Shown here: piece after piece, positions 21,985-32,960 of the stretch
Layout: each line of letters opens with the position of its first letter
Position numbering within the stretch: position 1 is the first letter of the stretch
DNA from: Hippasteria phrygiana
Lineage: Eukaryota > Echinodermata > Asteroidea > Valvatida > Goniasteridae
NCBI GenBank assembly: GCA_037893225.1
Contig: JAZGUH010000001.1
Location: 1,116,001 to 1,180,000, forward strand
Length of the DNA: 64,000 nucleotides
Direction of reading: 5' to 3'
Program-made: the position numbers and the translations under genes
Notes under the pieces: generated by a model
What the model was told of the DNA's origin: nothing
Database searches by the model: none
Seen by the model: the letters and a program-made list of their open reading frames with translations, nothing else

Positions 21985-22080
21985 CACTCTAAACCTGTGC
22001 ACCGGTATCCCACAGTGCTCTCGTCTTCACTCCTTGGATCCAGCAGTTCACCAGGCGTCGTTTTCCCACAAGTCGGGTTA
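21985..22080 (-). pseudogene. Ty3 aspartic protease fragment
   Basis: Reading the minus strand from about 22080 gives KRRLVNCWIQGVKTRALWDT followed by GAQV and then a stop. The ALWDTGAQV segment is the active-site D-T/S-G-A loop of retrotransposon proteases (DTG codons at 22009-22001). The downstream flap and the second conserved half are not recoverable because of the stop just after the motif. The protease would cleave the Gag-Pol polyprotein. Confidence 0.7.
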
Positions 22081-22195
22081 CTTTGGTTTGTCTTGAAGGA
22101 TACATGAGACTTTGTGGCTGTCGATCCTATGGTTACTGCTCGTCCCGCTGCAGTAACCACTGGTCGTTTCCCGTCTGGTGGTTCCTGGGCTGACG

Positions 22196-22237
22196 ACATC
22201 CACGGGCGAAATGTTCGCTCGAGCCACATCGATAACA
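22196..22237 (-). other. Gag CCHC zinc knuckle
   Basis: The minus strand encodes CYRCGSSEHFARGC, a perfect CX2CX4HX4C nucleocapsid knuckle, followed by basic residues. It binds element RNA. It lies between the gag body and the protease, as expected for a Ty3 element. Confidence 0.85.
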
Positions 22238-22239
22238 GT

Positions 22240-23550
22240 GATTACAGTAATCACCATTACCTTGCTGTTGGCAGCTATGACAACCCCTACGTCTCGTCTG
22301 GTTGTTCTGTGGCCGTCTGTGATCCTGGGGCAGACTGTGGGGCGTCCTGCAGGCTTGTCGGCTGTCTTTTAAGGTTGGCTATCTCGGCAATTCCGGCTTA
22401 TAATTCTGCAAGGTCGGTCATCAGGGTACCCGGGTTTGGCTTTCTTTTTTCAGCTTCATCACTGGTATTCTGCTCAACGGCTTTGACTGACACAGTTCTT
22501 TGCTGGTCCAACTTCTCTCGTCGTTCGGCCTCGTAACTTGCAGCCGTGTTGAGTTTCTCAAAGAGAATTTCATCTGTGGTTGTGGGGTCTTCAAGGAAAG
22601 GCTGGATCTCATTTCTTACTGTGTCGTTCCTCACGCCTGTCTCGTCGTTCGGCCTCGTAACTTGCAGCCGTGTTGAGTTTCTCAAAGAGAATTTCATCTG
22701 TGGTTGTGGGGTCTTCAAGGAAAGGCTGGATCTCATTTCTTACTGTGTCGTTCCTCACGCCTGTCAGGAGAGCATGCAAAAACATGCTCTGTACTAGCGA
22801 TGAGTCATACTTCAGACCAGATCCGGTCTCTTGACTTGCAAACATCACCTTCTGGCGTAAATCAAGGGCTCGTAACAGAAAACTCTGAGCTGTCGCTTTG
22901 TTGTCTTGAGCCAGACAAGAGAGTTGGTGATACAACTCCGTTGCGTCCTTCTCCTAGTAGTGTGATCGTAATAATCGACGAGGCTTGGTAGGGTCAGATT
23001 TGTTCTTCCCTCAAGGTAGCTTCGTAGGGCTGATCCCGGAACAATGCACGGATCACCGCCTCGACGATCTCTTGTTCACTGTGAACTTTGGCAAGGTCAC
23101 TCTCTATTTGGTGGGCAAGGCTTAAAAATGTCAGTCTATCTCGCTGACCTGGCCCCCCGACCTGACCGGATATTCTGAATTCCCTGCGGGTGAGGGTCAT
23201 CAATCCAGCTTTTGTGTCCGCCGAGTGAAGGGTGACCGCTGCACTTGGATCAGATGTGGGCTTAACCGTCACTTACTTTGGGTGGTTCGGTGGTCGTCTC
23301 TATCAAGCCCTGCAGAAATTCCTGTAGCCCGGTGTAGACTGCTATTCCCTCATCTTCCTTGTCCTCCAGCTCTTCGCTCAGAAGATGCCGATGAACTTTT
23401 CTGACTAGGGCCTTTACACTGTCGTCCCTCTGTCAAATCCTAAAAACCTGGAAGGCCCAGGTGTTGACATACTGTTAACAGTAGAGCCTTGGGGAGTCCA
23501 CTAACCTGCTGCATCAAATGCTGGCACAGTTCCTGCGGTGACGCTTCCAT
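22240..23550 (-). pseudogene. Ty3 gag, frameshifted and internally duplicated
   Basis: An ATG at 23550 opens a gag-like N-terminus (ELCQHLMQQVSGLPKALL). Later segments are FRISGQVGGPGQRDRLTFLS with ESDLAKVHSEQEIVEAVIRA (23272-22994), then FLLRALDLRQKVMFASQE and MFLHALLTGVRNDTVRNEIQ (22935 onward), which looks like the C-terminal part of a capsid domain. A 124-bp tandem duplication at 22516-22763 shifts the frame. At least three other frame breaks exist. Gag would form the virus-like particle that carries the element RNA. Confidence 0.7.
22516..22763. repeat. 124-bp direct tandem duplication in gag
   Basis: Units 22516-22639 and 22640-22763 are essentially identical (for example gtgtcgttcctcacgcctgt at 22621 and again at 22745). 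Because 124 is not a multiple of three, the duplication itself breaks the gag frame. The near-identity implies a recent event or an assembly error. Confidence 0.9.
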
Positions 23551-23793
23551 CTTGACTGATAGGCGAACAGGGTACGCACTTGAGCCAAATTCACTGACTG
23601 GTCCCTCCGTTGTTCTCACCGTTCCCTCGCTTGTGGCTTTTCACCTCTCTCAGCTGATGCCGGCCTTTCTCATCACCAGGTCGTGACGTCACAGGTTCTC
23701 ACTGCCTCTGCCGCATGTCGTTTGGGTCTGCTATGTCGCTGGACAGGTGCCTGCCATTGGCTCCACAAATCGGTGTGGAGACAACACACCCAT

Positions 23794-23809
23794 CCCTTCG
23801 TGGTCGCCA
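23794..23809 (-). promoter_or_regulatory. Candidate primer-binding site
   Basis: TGGCGACCACGAAGGG on the minus strand begins with TGG, as expected for pairing with a tRNA 3' end, and lies about 245 bp before the gag ATG. The sequence to its right ends ...GCAGAGACAT, compatible with the end of a 5' LTR. The LTR itself is not confirmed by a second copy. Confidence 0.45.
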
Positions 23810-23923
23810 AATGTCTCTGCAGGCTGTTGCACAACATGTGACTCTTGTCTACGGCTGTTTCAAATCCTTACACATGAAATAGTCACATTGCAATAAACAG
23901 TGGTTAATGAATATTCAAAAAAT

Positions 23924-23941
23924 GGGGGGGGGGGGGGGGGG
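23924..23941. repeat. Poly(dG) run, 18 bp
   Basis: G run inside the presumed 5' LTR or flanking region of the Ty3 element. Confidence 0.9.
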
Positions 23942-23949
23942 TGTACATC

Positions 23950-25836
23950 TACTAGATGGGTCCTCTACATATATTTATGTCATCACAGATGATCATCACA
24001 GGCAATCACAGTCAATCGCAAGTCTGGTCTCAAGTCAAGTCACAAGCTAGTCAAATAGAACTGTGATAAAAGCATTCCTATGTGATTTGTTCATCCCCTT
24101 TTGCTTGCAAACTGACTTGTGATTAACTTGTGATTTGACGCGTGATTGATTGTGACTGAGTTATTTAATTACAACTCTGGCGCTTTGGCCTTTGATCTAT
24201 CGGAATTTTTCAAACCGTAATTAACAGTGCTATTGTATGAGAGTAAATTTAATAAGTTAGAATAATAAGTTTATTGCCAGAAGAAGAGACCTCGGGTTTT
24301 TTATCACCCATTTTTGACCTGTCAACCCAGTTGCCCCTTTTTGTACGCCAGTGACTCATCAAGCGGGAAGGGCGACCCCGGTTACATTTTTAGCCTTTCT
24401 ATTTTGGAAATTGAAAGCACCACCATTTTACAAGTGGTAAAACCATCCACAACGCTTACTTTTAAATATATTTGTCCTAACGGAAAACCACACAAATAAT
24501 TTAGTGCCACCTTGAAATGTTTACCGGTAGCAATTATCGTGGTCATCTTTCCATCCCAGTACGGATATTATCAACGCCAGCGCTCACTTGAAATGCCAAC
24601 CATCCTGCTTGAGGAATTCAAGAGGTCGTCAATCATTCACCTTGAGACATTTGCCATTCCTCGTGAAGTGAAGATGGTCGTTAACGAGGGACACCTCGAC
24701 AGTCTCGAAAATCTTGGATCGGCGATCATGATTATATATGGTGTGTGGGCAAAGCACAAAGCCCTTTCTCTCCTGTTTGCAGCTAAAATCGGTTTCACAC
24801 TTGATAAATAACGCTGTAAAGTTGGTCATTGCTGTTATAGTGTATACATTTATTTATTTAATCGTCAAACTTACCACAATATTAGGTTTGTGGTTTGTTT
24901 GACGATTGGGGTCTTTGTTTGTTTATTTCTGGAAATTAGTATAGAGAGGATGATGACAAATCTGTCGGGGCTTGTTGCGGGTCCAGGGTGCACCGCATTA
25001 AATAGGCCAAAATGGCTGCGCCAAACTGATTAGCATAAATTGTAAACCCACAACTGTTTTTGAATAATACATTTATGGGGGTCATGCAATTGATATAATG
25101 TGTAATTATGATCAGCTATCATAACATGGGGGTTCTGTGCTTCAACTTTTGTGAAGACTTGATAAATTATGGCTTTAAAATTGGTCCTATTTGGCTGGGC
25201 AAGTGGAGGGATGCTTTATGAAAAAGGCACTCTCTAGGGACAATTAGCAAAAATTCCAAACGGCTATCCTGCCAAAAATTGAAAAGAATTTGACAGATTA
25301 AGATTCAATAATTTTCAGTAGTGTCACAAAAACCGAGAGACTCCTGGATAAGGATTTTTTTCACTGTGAAGTTAATGGATTTTACACTAAGGTCAATGGG
25401 AGTTTATTTAGTGTGGTGCACCCTCTACTGGGAGTTTTGGTGTTTAATGGCGCCACCAACGTCACGAAGAATACCACCCTCCCGCGCTTGTCAAATTGTT
25501 GTAACAACTGAACATTTAGAGGGGGTCAATAATAACAAAATATCCCAGCAAAAAAATCCTTTAAATGGCTTCTTTCTTTATAATGCCATCTGAAAGGTAG
25601 CTCGATCTTACCCGTTTATACTTGCGACAGCTACACTCTTCCCCTGCAGTGGGAACCGGTTTTATTTGTTGTATTTTCATATCTATTCTGTGATAGAGCA
25701 CCTCCTGATTTTTGTGGTATTGTACAATTATGGGGAGGGAATGTGGGTGATTAGCCAGATACACGGTGCGGCGCCATTTTCATCACCTGGAGGGATGCGG
25801 ACCTGTAAAGATAGCGGCGGGGCCCGGGCCCTTAAA
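23950..25836. other. Non-coding interval
   Basis: A CAATCACA / TTGTGATT-rich stretch at about 23985-24160 folds on itself. The rest has no recognisable genes. A 99-codon open frame at 24512-24811 has no known motif. Confidence 0.45.
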
Positions 25837-26039
25837 ACCCCTTGCGTACGGTTGACACAAATACGTGCAGATTGAAATTGCCACCTGGCCGGGTGACGTC
25901 TATACACGTCAATTTCTGCATTTTCAATCCATTATTGGGTATTGTGTACGTTATGCTTGGCTGCACAAGCCTCTTGTTTCCGTTTCGCTTGGCTGCATAA
26001 CCCGGCCTGGTGCCCCGGCGCCACCCGGTGGCAAGGGGT
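25837..26039. mobile_element. MITE-like repeat, copy 2 (ACCCCTTG ends)
   Basis: About 203 bp beginning ACCCCTTGCGTACGGTTGAC and ending GCAAGGGGT. The body is the same as 13312-13527 with scattered substitutions. The better inverted ends here (ACCCCTTGC / GCAAGGGGT) define the family. Confidence 0.78.
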
Positions 26040-27060
26040 TGCATGGGAAACGGCCGACCACGCAGGAGCATTATGCGCGGCACTGTGTGTCTGGAGGATT
26101 TCCTATGTTTTTTCCCCTCCATGGCCTTTCTGTCCACGTAGTTTCTTAATCACTGACATACCAAAAGTATTGAATTTTTTATATCACGAGCAGCCAATTA
26201 TAGTCATGCGGTTAGTTACCTAGTTCATTTTACGAAGTTCTGTATTGTGACCTTCATGGTATTAACGTTGTAGGCGCAACCATCTTCTTGGAAATGTGAA
26301 CTGATGTGGCGCCCTACAAACTCACAGATAGACTGATCACCGTGCAGAAGTGACGAAAACGATAATGTTAATGGCACACAGGACACATTGATTGCTATAC
26401 GTGCCATCAACTCTACAACAACAACATCTAGGTCGTTGGGGTGACCGGTATGTCGATTAAACGCTCCGGTATCACGCAGAACAGGTTCGAGATGTAAGGA
26501 TTATCTCTTAAAAATCCACTCGGGTAATCTGTAAATCCCTATGCACTTTCAAGCGTTGAACCAATCATCTGTACACCGCGTTCCGTTTCCTGTAATTCCC
26601 CCGGAAGATCCGCGATTAAACGATGAAAGCAAAGAAGAGGAGGAATTTGCAACGCCGTCTGTTCCTTAGAAACGAAAAATCACATGATTTCAGATCTAAA
26701 TTGTTGTTTATCCTTGCATTCGTGGGCTTGTAGTTGTTTTCAATCTGTAACTCTAGATCGAGGTCGTACTGGAGTATTAACACGCTCTGACAGATATTTC
26801 ACTCTGTAATGAAAAGCATGGGCTTTATTAAGCCCCACGGTGTCTTGCTGTAATAGTCTACTGAAGGCCTGAGATTATTTTGATTTATATCCACCTATAA
26901 TGTCTTTTATATAGCAACTAGAAAACAACTTTTTATCTTGTATCGCCTCTTGAAAGGCGCAATTAATTCAGAAGAGGGAATGGCCCTGAAGGGACATCCC
27001 ACATTGCAGATTTCTGCGCAAATATTTGCGATGTCGCATCATTTTATCGCACATTTCTTT
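26040..27060. other. Non-coding interval
   Basis: No gene or clear repeat recognised. Confidence 0.4.
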
Positions 27061-27639
27061 GCAGATTTCGGCCGTGGATTCAGCCGCAGACTCAAAATCG
27101 CAAACGCATAAAGTAAAAGGTGGTCAACAAAGTGTGCTTTTATGGGGTTTCAGCAACAAAATGTTTAAGGTTTTAGCAAAATTGCACGTTTTTTAAGCAT
27201 AGCCTAAATAACGAATATATTCTGCATGCTCAAATTTAGAGAAGACTGATTACGTTCACTAAATATAGATTCTATAAAAGGGCCAATGAGAACTTTTCAT
27301 TCAAAAGTGCCCTTTAATCAGCAGCTAATTAGTGGGCGGATTTGACGTCTCTCATAAATAGGGTCGGAAGGCCGCGGAACAGATGGGACTCATTACCATC
27401 AACTATGACAAGTTCTCACAGGTCCATGGGGTTACCCTAACTCATACTGACTTTGTCAGTGGATACCCTGATGTCTTCAAAGCATCCGTCACCGGCACTC
27501 TGCCTGGCCAGAGAGTACATCTCTGATGGAACCAAAAAACAAACTTGTAAAAAGCACACTTTGTTGATCGCCTTTTACTTGGTGCGTTTGAGATTTTGAG
27601 TCTGCGGCTGAATCCATGGCTGAATCCGCTGCCGAAATC

Positions 27640-27640
<1 letters not shown>
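27061..27640. repeat. Inverted-repeat element carrying a Ty3-like fragment
   Basis: An arm at 27061-27142 (gccgtggattcagccgcaga, acaaagtgtgctttt) is repeated inverted at 27550-27640 (aaaagcacactttgttg, tctgcggctgaatcc). The LINE tail at 27641 directly abuts the right arm, so the LINE inserted into this repeat or beside it. Confidence 0.7.
27384..27524 (+). pseudogene. Possible Ty3-like Pol fragment (pre-RT linker)
   Basis: A 46-codon frame from an ATG to a TGA. Residues DFVSGYPDVFKASVTGTLPG resemble the segment just before the RT of Ty3 elements (YxDVF...G.LPG). It lies between the inverted arms. It is short, so the match may be accidental. Confidence 0.35.
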
Positions 27641-27676
<36 letters not shown>

Positions 27677-27737
27677 TGGTGTATTTATATACAAAAGTAT
27701 ACAATAGAAACTGCCTTGGTTCTCGTGCTCAAACATT

Positions 27738-27765
27738 ATTTATTTATTTATTTATTTATTACATT
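27738..27765. repeat. (TTTA)n microsatellite in the LINE 3' UTR
   Basis: About six TTTA units followed by ttacatttc. Confidence 0.9.
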
Positions 27766-28075
27766 TCTTTACCCAGGGTATGCCCAAACAGTTTAAAACT
27801 GGTTTCCATTGGGGCCCTGCATATTATTAGTTAAAACTGAATATTTACACATTCATACAAAATATTTAAACAAATACAATAATGTTTACACAAATAAATC
27901 AATTTTCGGTTAACTTTTCAACTCTCCAGAAGCCTATTCCTGATATACGGGATGGGCGAAAAACACGCGAAAAAAAACTTTTAGGGTGAAAAACAAGGGG
28001 AAATTCCCATCCGGCTCCAAAGTATTTTGGCAACCAAGTTTATAACTCCGCAGATCAGCGTAAATGACAGAAATA

Positions 28076-31000
28076 TCACTGATAGATGGCTTTAGGTAGC
28101 TCCGATTTAAATGTACTTAAGGAGTTTATGGTTCTCATTTGTTCAGGCAGATTATTCCATATACTGGCACCACTCACACTATGAACATCTAACAAAAGAA
28201 AACCCACGCCGTCCTTTGTTACAAACAAAGGACTGCGTGGGTTTTCTTTTGTTAGATGTTCATAGTGTCACAGCGAAACTTGTCACGTAGCATTCCTTTT
28301 TGGCGAAAGGAATTTTGAGTGCCATTTGGGTCGATTGTCGGTTTCACGAATCACTGTAAGTGGTGTGAACAGATTTGTCATGTACAAAGGAGTCATTTTG
28401 TTAAGGCTTTTGAAAACAAAGATAGCCTTTTTGGACTGAACTCTTTCTTTAAAAGGAATCCAATTTAGTCTGGCAAACATATCAGCTGAGGGGGTGAGGG
28501 AGGTACATTTAAGGATTATCCGTGCGGCTCCTTTTAGACATTTGTTGAGGGTATTGTCGTGAGATATGTACCTTCCTCCCCACACCGTACAGCAATACTC
28601 TAACGATGGCATAACTAAACTTACAACGAGTGTGTGCAGGCTGCTTTGGGGAACGTAATCACGAATTCTGTTTAACACACCCAATTTATAGACGAAACAG
28701 TCTTCCTTACGTATTCAACATGTGTACCCCAACTTAATGTTTCATCAACAACTACACCCAAGCATTTACAAGATTTCACTTTTTCGATAACCTTATCAGC
28801 AATGCACACGTTCAGGTCGACGTTGGATATTTTCTGCCTTGAACCAATAAGCATACATTTGGTTTTGTTGGCATTTAATGCTAGTTTGTTTCTTAGGCAC
28901 CAAGAGCTACATTCAAGTTCCTTTCTATTTCGTTAATACTAGAGGAGCTACACGTTAACGCGGAGTCATCTGCATACATAAATAAGTTGCAATTTTGGGG
29001 TACACAAGATGGAAAATCACTACTATAAACAATGAATAAAAGTGGCCCTAAGATCGACCCTTGTGGAACGCCTATTTCTATGGGCAAGACCTTCGATATT
29101 GTGCCCTTAATATTTACAGACTGACTATGATCGCCTAGGTACGACTTAAACCAATTAATTACAGAAGATGACAAATTCAGCTTCTTCAATTTGCCTAGTA
29201 GGATTACATAATCCACACAATCAAAAGCTTTACTGAGATCTATGAACACGCTACCTGTAACTTTACCTTGCTCCATAGCCTCAAAACACTTGTTTGTTAA
29301 ATCGTGTAGAGTGCTTTCAGTTGAGTGCAAGGGTCTAAATCCCGATTGGCAACTAGGTATCAAATTGTTATCATCGAGGTAGTTATATACTGCCGAGTGC
29401 ACCCATCTTTCTAGAATCTTAGAGATAATTGGCAGTATAGAAATAGGCCGATAATTACTTGTACTACATTTATCTCCTCCCTTGTGAATTGGTGTTACCA
29501 AGGCGTGTTTCCAATCTTTAGGGTATTGCTCGCATCTTATGGAGAGGTTAAAAATATAAGTTAAAGATTTAGTAATATAAGGGGAAGCAATTTTAATCAT
29601 TTTAACACTAATGCCATCCGGACCTGTTGCTTTCCCAACCGACATGGATGATATTTGCTTTTGAACGAACTCTTCTGTAATATTAGGTACAGTGCATTCT
29701 TCAGGTTCATCCAGAGAATCAACGATAGAGGCGTATAGGTATCATTGTTTTCAAGTTCGCCCGATGGGCAATTTCTAGCTGTACGTTTTCCTATTGTAGA
29801 AAAGTGTTCATTTAATGTATCAGCAATGTCAGTGGGATCGTCAATATTTTCTCCATTTGGGGAAGTGATAGAATTTGAAGCAATTTTCTGTTTCTTAGGA
29901 AGTACCTCCTTTAGTTTTTTCCATAGCATAGATGAATTGCTTATATTTTCTTCTATGGCTGATGTATAGTATTCACTCTTCTTAGTGCGGATTTTATGAT
30001 TTACATTGTTCCGCAGCTTTTTGTAAGAGTCCCAATCGATCTGTGAGCCTGAGCGTTTTTTGATTTTGTGTGCACGATCCCGCTGTCTCATAAGTTTAAG
30101 AATTTCGCAATCGAGCCAAGGTAAAGAGGCACCCCGAATACGTTTAGTTTTGATTGGTGCATGAAAGTTAATAATACTCATAAATTTGGAGTGCCATTTG
30201 CACCACGCTTCATCAACATCATGAGAGTCCAGTACATCTTGCCATGGTGCATTAAGGAGGTCGTCTTTAAATGCATCATTGTCTATATTTGTAAGACATC
30301 AAAAATTTATTGAGCGACCTCTTTTTTTTGGTGTTTTCCAACTATGTTGACCATAAACAAGATAATGGTCACTGATTAGGACTGGTAATACACCACATTC
30401 CTTTATTAGCTCTGGATGGGAGCTGAAAATTAGATCGATTGTTGTTTGAGTGGACTCAGTGACACGTGCTGAGTCATGTATGAGTTGCGCCAATTGGAAT
30501 AAACCAAAACGAGAAATAATTGGGTTTGAGTTCATACTATCATCGTCAACTGAAACATCATAATTAAAGTCCCCAGTTGCAATAATTTCTTTACATTCAC
30601 AGGAGGCCTTATTAATAATATCACTTAGTTTGTCAATGAATTCAACAGAGCTTGAAGGTGGCCTATAAATAGAACTAATAAGCACAGGCTGTATTTGTTT
30701 ACACTTAATTTCAACCCATATGCACTCGACATCATCTGTTTCAAGATCCTCACGACGAGTGAAAGTTAAGTTGTTTCGGATGTACATGGCAACCCCACCA
30801 CCATGTCGGTTCCTGTCTTTTCTGACAATGGAAAAATTTGGTAATGTGATTTCATCGTCGGAGATTGAGGCATTGCAGAAAGTTTCATTTAGACAGATGA
30901 TATCGAATGGATTTGTAGACATTAAAATTTTAAATTGGTCAAATTTGTTTATTAAACTTCTCACATTAAGATGGGCGAATGAGAATCCTCCGGAGCTTCG

Positions 31001-31090
31001 GTTGTAGATAACGCCATCTGTTAAGTCTATCGTAGATTTTTGCCTTGTGGATTGAGCAGTTCTCTGACCGTTTTTAGGTATTGGTTCCAT
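28076..31090 (-). pseudogene. LINE ORF2: endonuclease plus reverse transcriptase
   Basis: About 1000 codons. The endonuclease occupies residues 1-264: FAHLNVRSLINK, CLNETFCN (catalytic Glu), GDFNYD and ISDHYLVYG. It is followed by an in-frame TGA (30299-30301), after which the same frame continues. A linker leads to the RT: GKATGPDGISVKMI, SNYRPISILPIISKILE, SGFRPLHSTES, AFDCVDYVIL, GVPQGSILGPLLFIVYSSD and the catalytic MYADDSAL box. The C-terminal domain has LGVVVDETLSW, SLEYCCTVWGG and ASIWNNLPEQM, with a TGA at 28076. Frameshifts lie near 29740, 28900 and 28680. A palindrome (28176-28268) splits the last 50 codons. The protein would nick genomic DNA and reverse transcribe the element RNA there. 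Confidence 0.9.
28176..28268. repeat. Palindromic insertion inside ORF2
   Basis: Arms of about 45 bp read ACACTATGAACATCTAACAA inward and meet near 28222. Removing the inserted part restores the ORF2 reading RDKFRC-HSVSG across the site. A single G/T-type mismatch separates the arms (cccacgccgtcc / ggactgcgtggg). Confidence 0.88.
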
Positions 31091-32877
31091 TCCTGGCCTC
31101 GATAGTGTGTCTGGGTTAGTGGCTGACGGAGATGGGTTGGATGCTGTTTTTGATACGGGTGTGGGTAGTACTGATTTGCCATTTGAAAACCCGTCGGGAC
31201 ATCACGATTCGCTGCAGCCCGCTCCTTCACGACATCAGAGTACAAGGTCTTGCCGAACGGGGTCCTCTGGTGTGTGATGCGGCTAGCAGTGGTCTTATGT
31301 GGTCCTGCGACGTGTTGGATAATGTTCACGGCAAGTAGACGCACTCCTGTTGAGTTGAGGTGCACGCCATCCGATACAAGGTGATTTGGGTTTATGTTTC
31401 CATTGTCAATGAAGCCCCAGTTATTTTGTCTTGCTATTGACTTAAGCAGATTATTAGAGTCATCTACCTTCTTGCGTTTTGGCACTGTTTGGTTTTTGTG
31501 ATGTATAATCGACGAGATTGTTACTGATCTTGGTTGTAGTGATTCACCAAGGGAAGTGATCTTTGCAGCAATAGTCTCTGGGTTGTCAGAAGTATTATTG
31601 GTCCCAACATGAAGGATTACTCCAGAGACGTCGTGCTTGGCCGACAGCTGTATCGCGTTAGGAGCAGGATCTTCGATTTTTGCTCAACGCATGGTATGGC
31701 ACATCACTTTCTTTTGCCTGCTCAATCTCCTGGGTTGTAGCCGTTTGATTATTGAGTCACCGATAATTAGGATATCGGCATGGTTGTGTTCGCTAGGTGT
31801 GGGTGGCCGATTTTTCATGGTAGGTGTCGGTTTCTGCTTTGTAGTGGTAAGTTTCTTGTGCTTTTCCCGGTATTGTTCGAGCTGCTCTTGAAAAGAGGCC
31901 TTGCTTTTTGAGGGACAGGGCTTGTTTGGGGGAGTACAGGACCCCCGTTCCTTGCCGGGCTCGACTTTGGGCTGCATGGCTTCGTAGTAAGAGTCAATCA
32001 GGAACTCGGCTTCGGTCCGGGAATCATCAAAGCTGTTTTCGATGTTGGCCGGATCGACATCCTCCTTCGCCAATGCAGCAAAGCGGTTGCTGGTTGATAC
32101 CGCTGGACTGGCTAAACCCATGGTGGTACTCGGGTTGTTCCGGCTCAGGGCACAGGGCTGGCGTTTCGAATGGGCATCGGCTTCACGAGAAGAAGGGCTC
32201 ATCAGCATATCAATGGTAGAATGGAGAGCATCACATTCCTTCTTCAAGTGGTCAATTGTCTCCCTTTGGGAAGAAGAAGATAAAGAAATCTGGCCAGAAA
32301 GTGTTGCAATTTGGTCTGTGAATTTCTGATCAAGTACATTTATGTCGTTCTGAACCTGTAGGATGGCTTTATAAATAACCTGTAGGGTGGGTTCAGATAC
32401 TGGATCGAGGGCTATAGCACCTGTTAAATCTCGATCCACAGTGCGCTTTGTTGGCTTCGGTTTAACCTGACAAGCTGAACTTAAACAAGACCTAGGAAAA
32501 CTGTTCCGATGACCAACAATGTAGAGACATAGTTCCTTGATGTCATCGGCCGCTGTTTGTGTGGACCTACGGGATTTTAATGAGAAATTACAAGAAAATT
32601 GGGTACTTAGCTTTGTTGAAGAGTCGTTTGTCTCGTCGCCATCTTGGAAATCGTCACGGTACTTCTCCCTTGCAGACTCGAAGATCAAATTCCTTGCCGG
32701 TAGAAGCTCATCAATGGTACAGTTACTTCTCAACAGTGACTCTATGGGCACAGACGGTGTACTCTGTAGTTTTGAGACTATCTGCTCTATCTTAGAGTCA
32801 AGTTTTGATAACAAACTCGGAGAGCCGATTTGACACACGTCTTGTCCGTTCGCAGCCATTATTAGAATTAGACACAT
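31027..32877 (-). pseudogene. LINE ORF1 with C-terminal SGNH esterase, one nonsense codon
   Basis: Open for about 617 codons except one TGA at 31684-31686 (residue 398). The frame on both sides is the same, so a single substitution killed it. N-terminal 1-230: charged, partly helical, with LLSKLDSKIEQIVSKL and a later coiled-coil-like stretch (ILQVQNDINVLDQKFTDQIA). Esterase: ILIIGDSIIKRL (block I Ser, about residue 374), VILHVGTNNTSD (block III, about 425) and SDGVHLNSTG (catalytic Asp/His block, about 505). This is the SGNH hydrolase layout found in ORF1 of CR1-branch LINEs. The role of the esterase in transposition is not settled. A start at the later Met (MAANGQD) is equally likely. Confidence 0.85.
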
Positions 32878-32960
32878 TAATACATGTTAAAGATAACAAA
32901 TACAGTAAATGTATATTTAAAACAAATCAAAATGATTCAAAATGATTAAAATTGAAAGGT

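Larger units (their letters stand above)
16523..23820 (-). mobile_element. Degenerate Ty3/gypsy LTR retrotransposon
   Basis: Minus-strand element with its parts in canonical order: a possible primer-binding site (23809-23794), gag from an ATG at 23550, a CCHC zinc knuckle (22237-22196), an aspartic protease DTG (22009-22001), RT with YLDD (about 21468-20500), RNase H (20439-20136) and a proline-rich C-terminal tail (to 16523). The integrase is missing, and its place is taken by a plus-strand LINE fragment (about 18880-20135). Several frameshifts and one 124-bp duplication in gag rule out activity. Paired LTRs were not found. Confidence 0.8.
27641..32955 (-). mobile_element. Near full-length CR1/Crack-like LINE with esterase ORF1
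   Basis: Minus-strand LINE of about 5.3 kb. Order on its own strand: a short 5' region, ORF1 (32877-31027), ORF2 overlapping it by 64 bp (31090-28076), a 3' UTR with a TTTA-rich microsatellite, and a (TTGA)n tail (27641-27676). ORF1 with an SGNH esterase plus ORF2 with APE endonuclease and RT is the layout of the CR1/Crack/L2 branch. There are few lesions, namely one nonsense codon in ORF1, one nonsense codon and about three frameshifts in ORF2, and a palindromic insertion. It is therefore the youngest-looking autonomous-type element here. Confidence 0.88.

Noticed and set aside
24512..24811. A 99-residue plus-strand frame.
   Set aside because: No motif, no splice or neighbour support. Kept only as a remark in the interval note.
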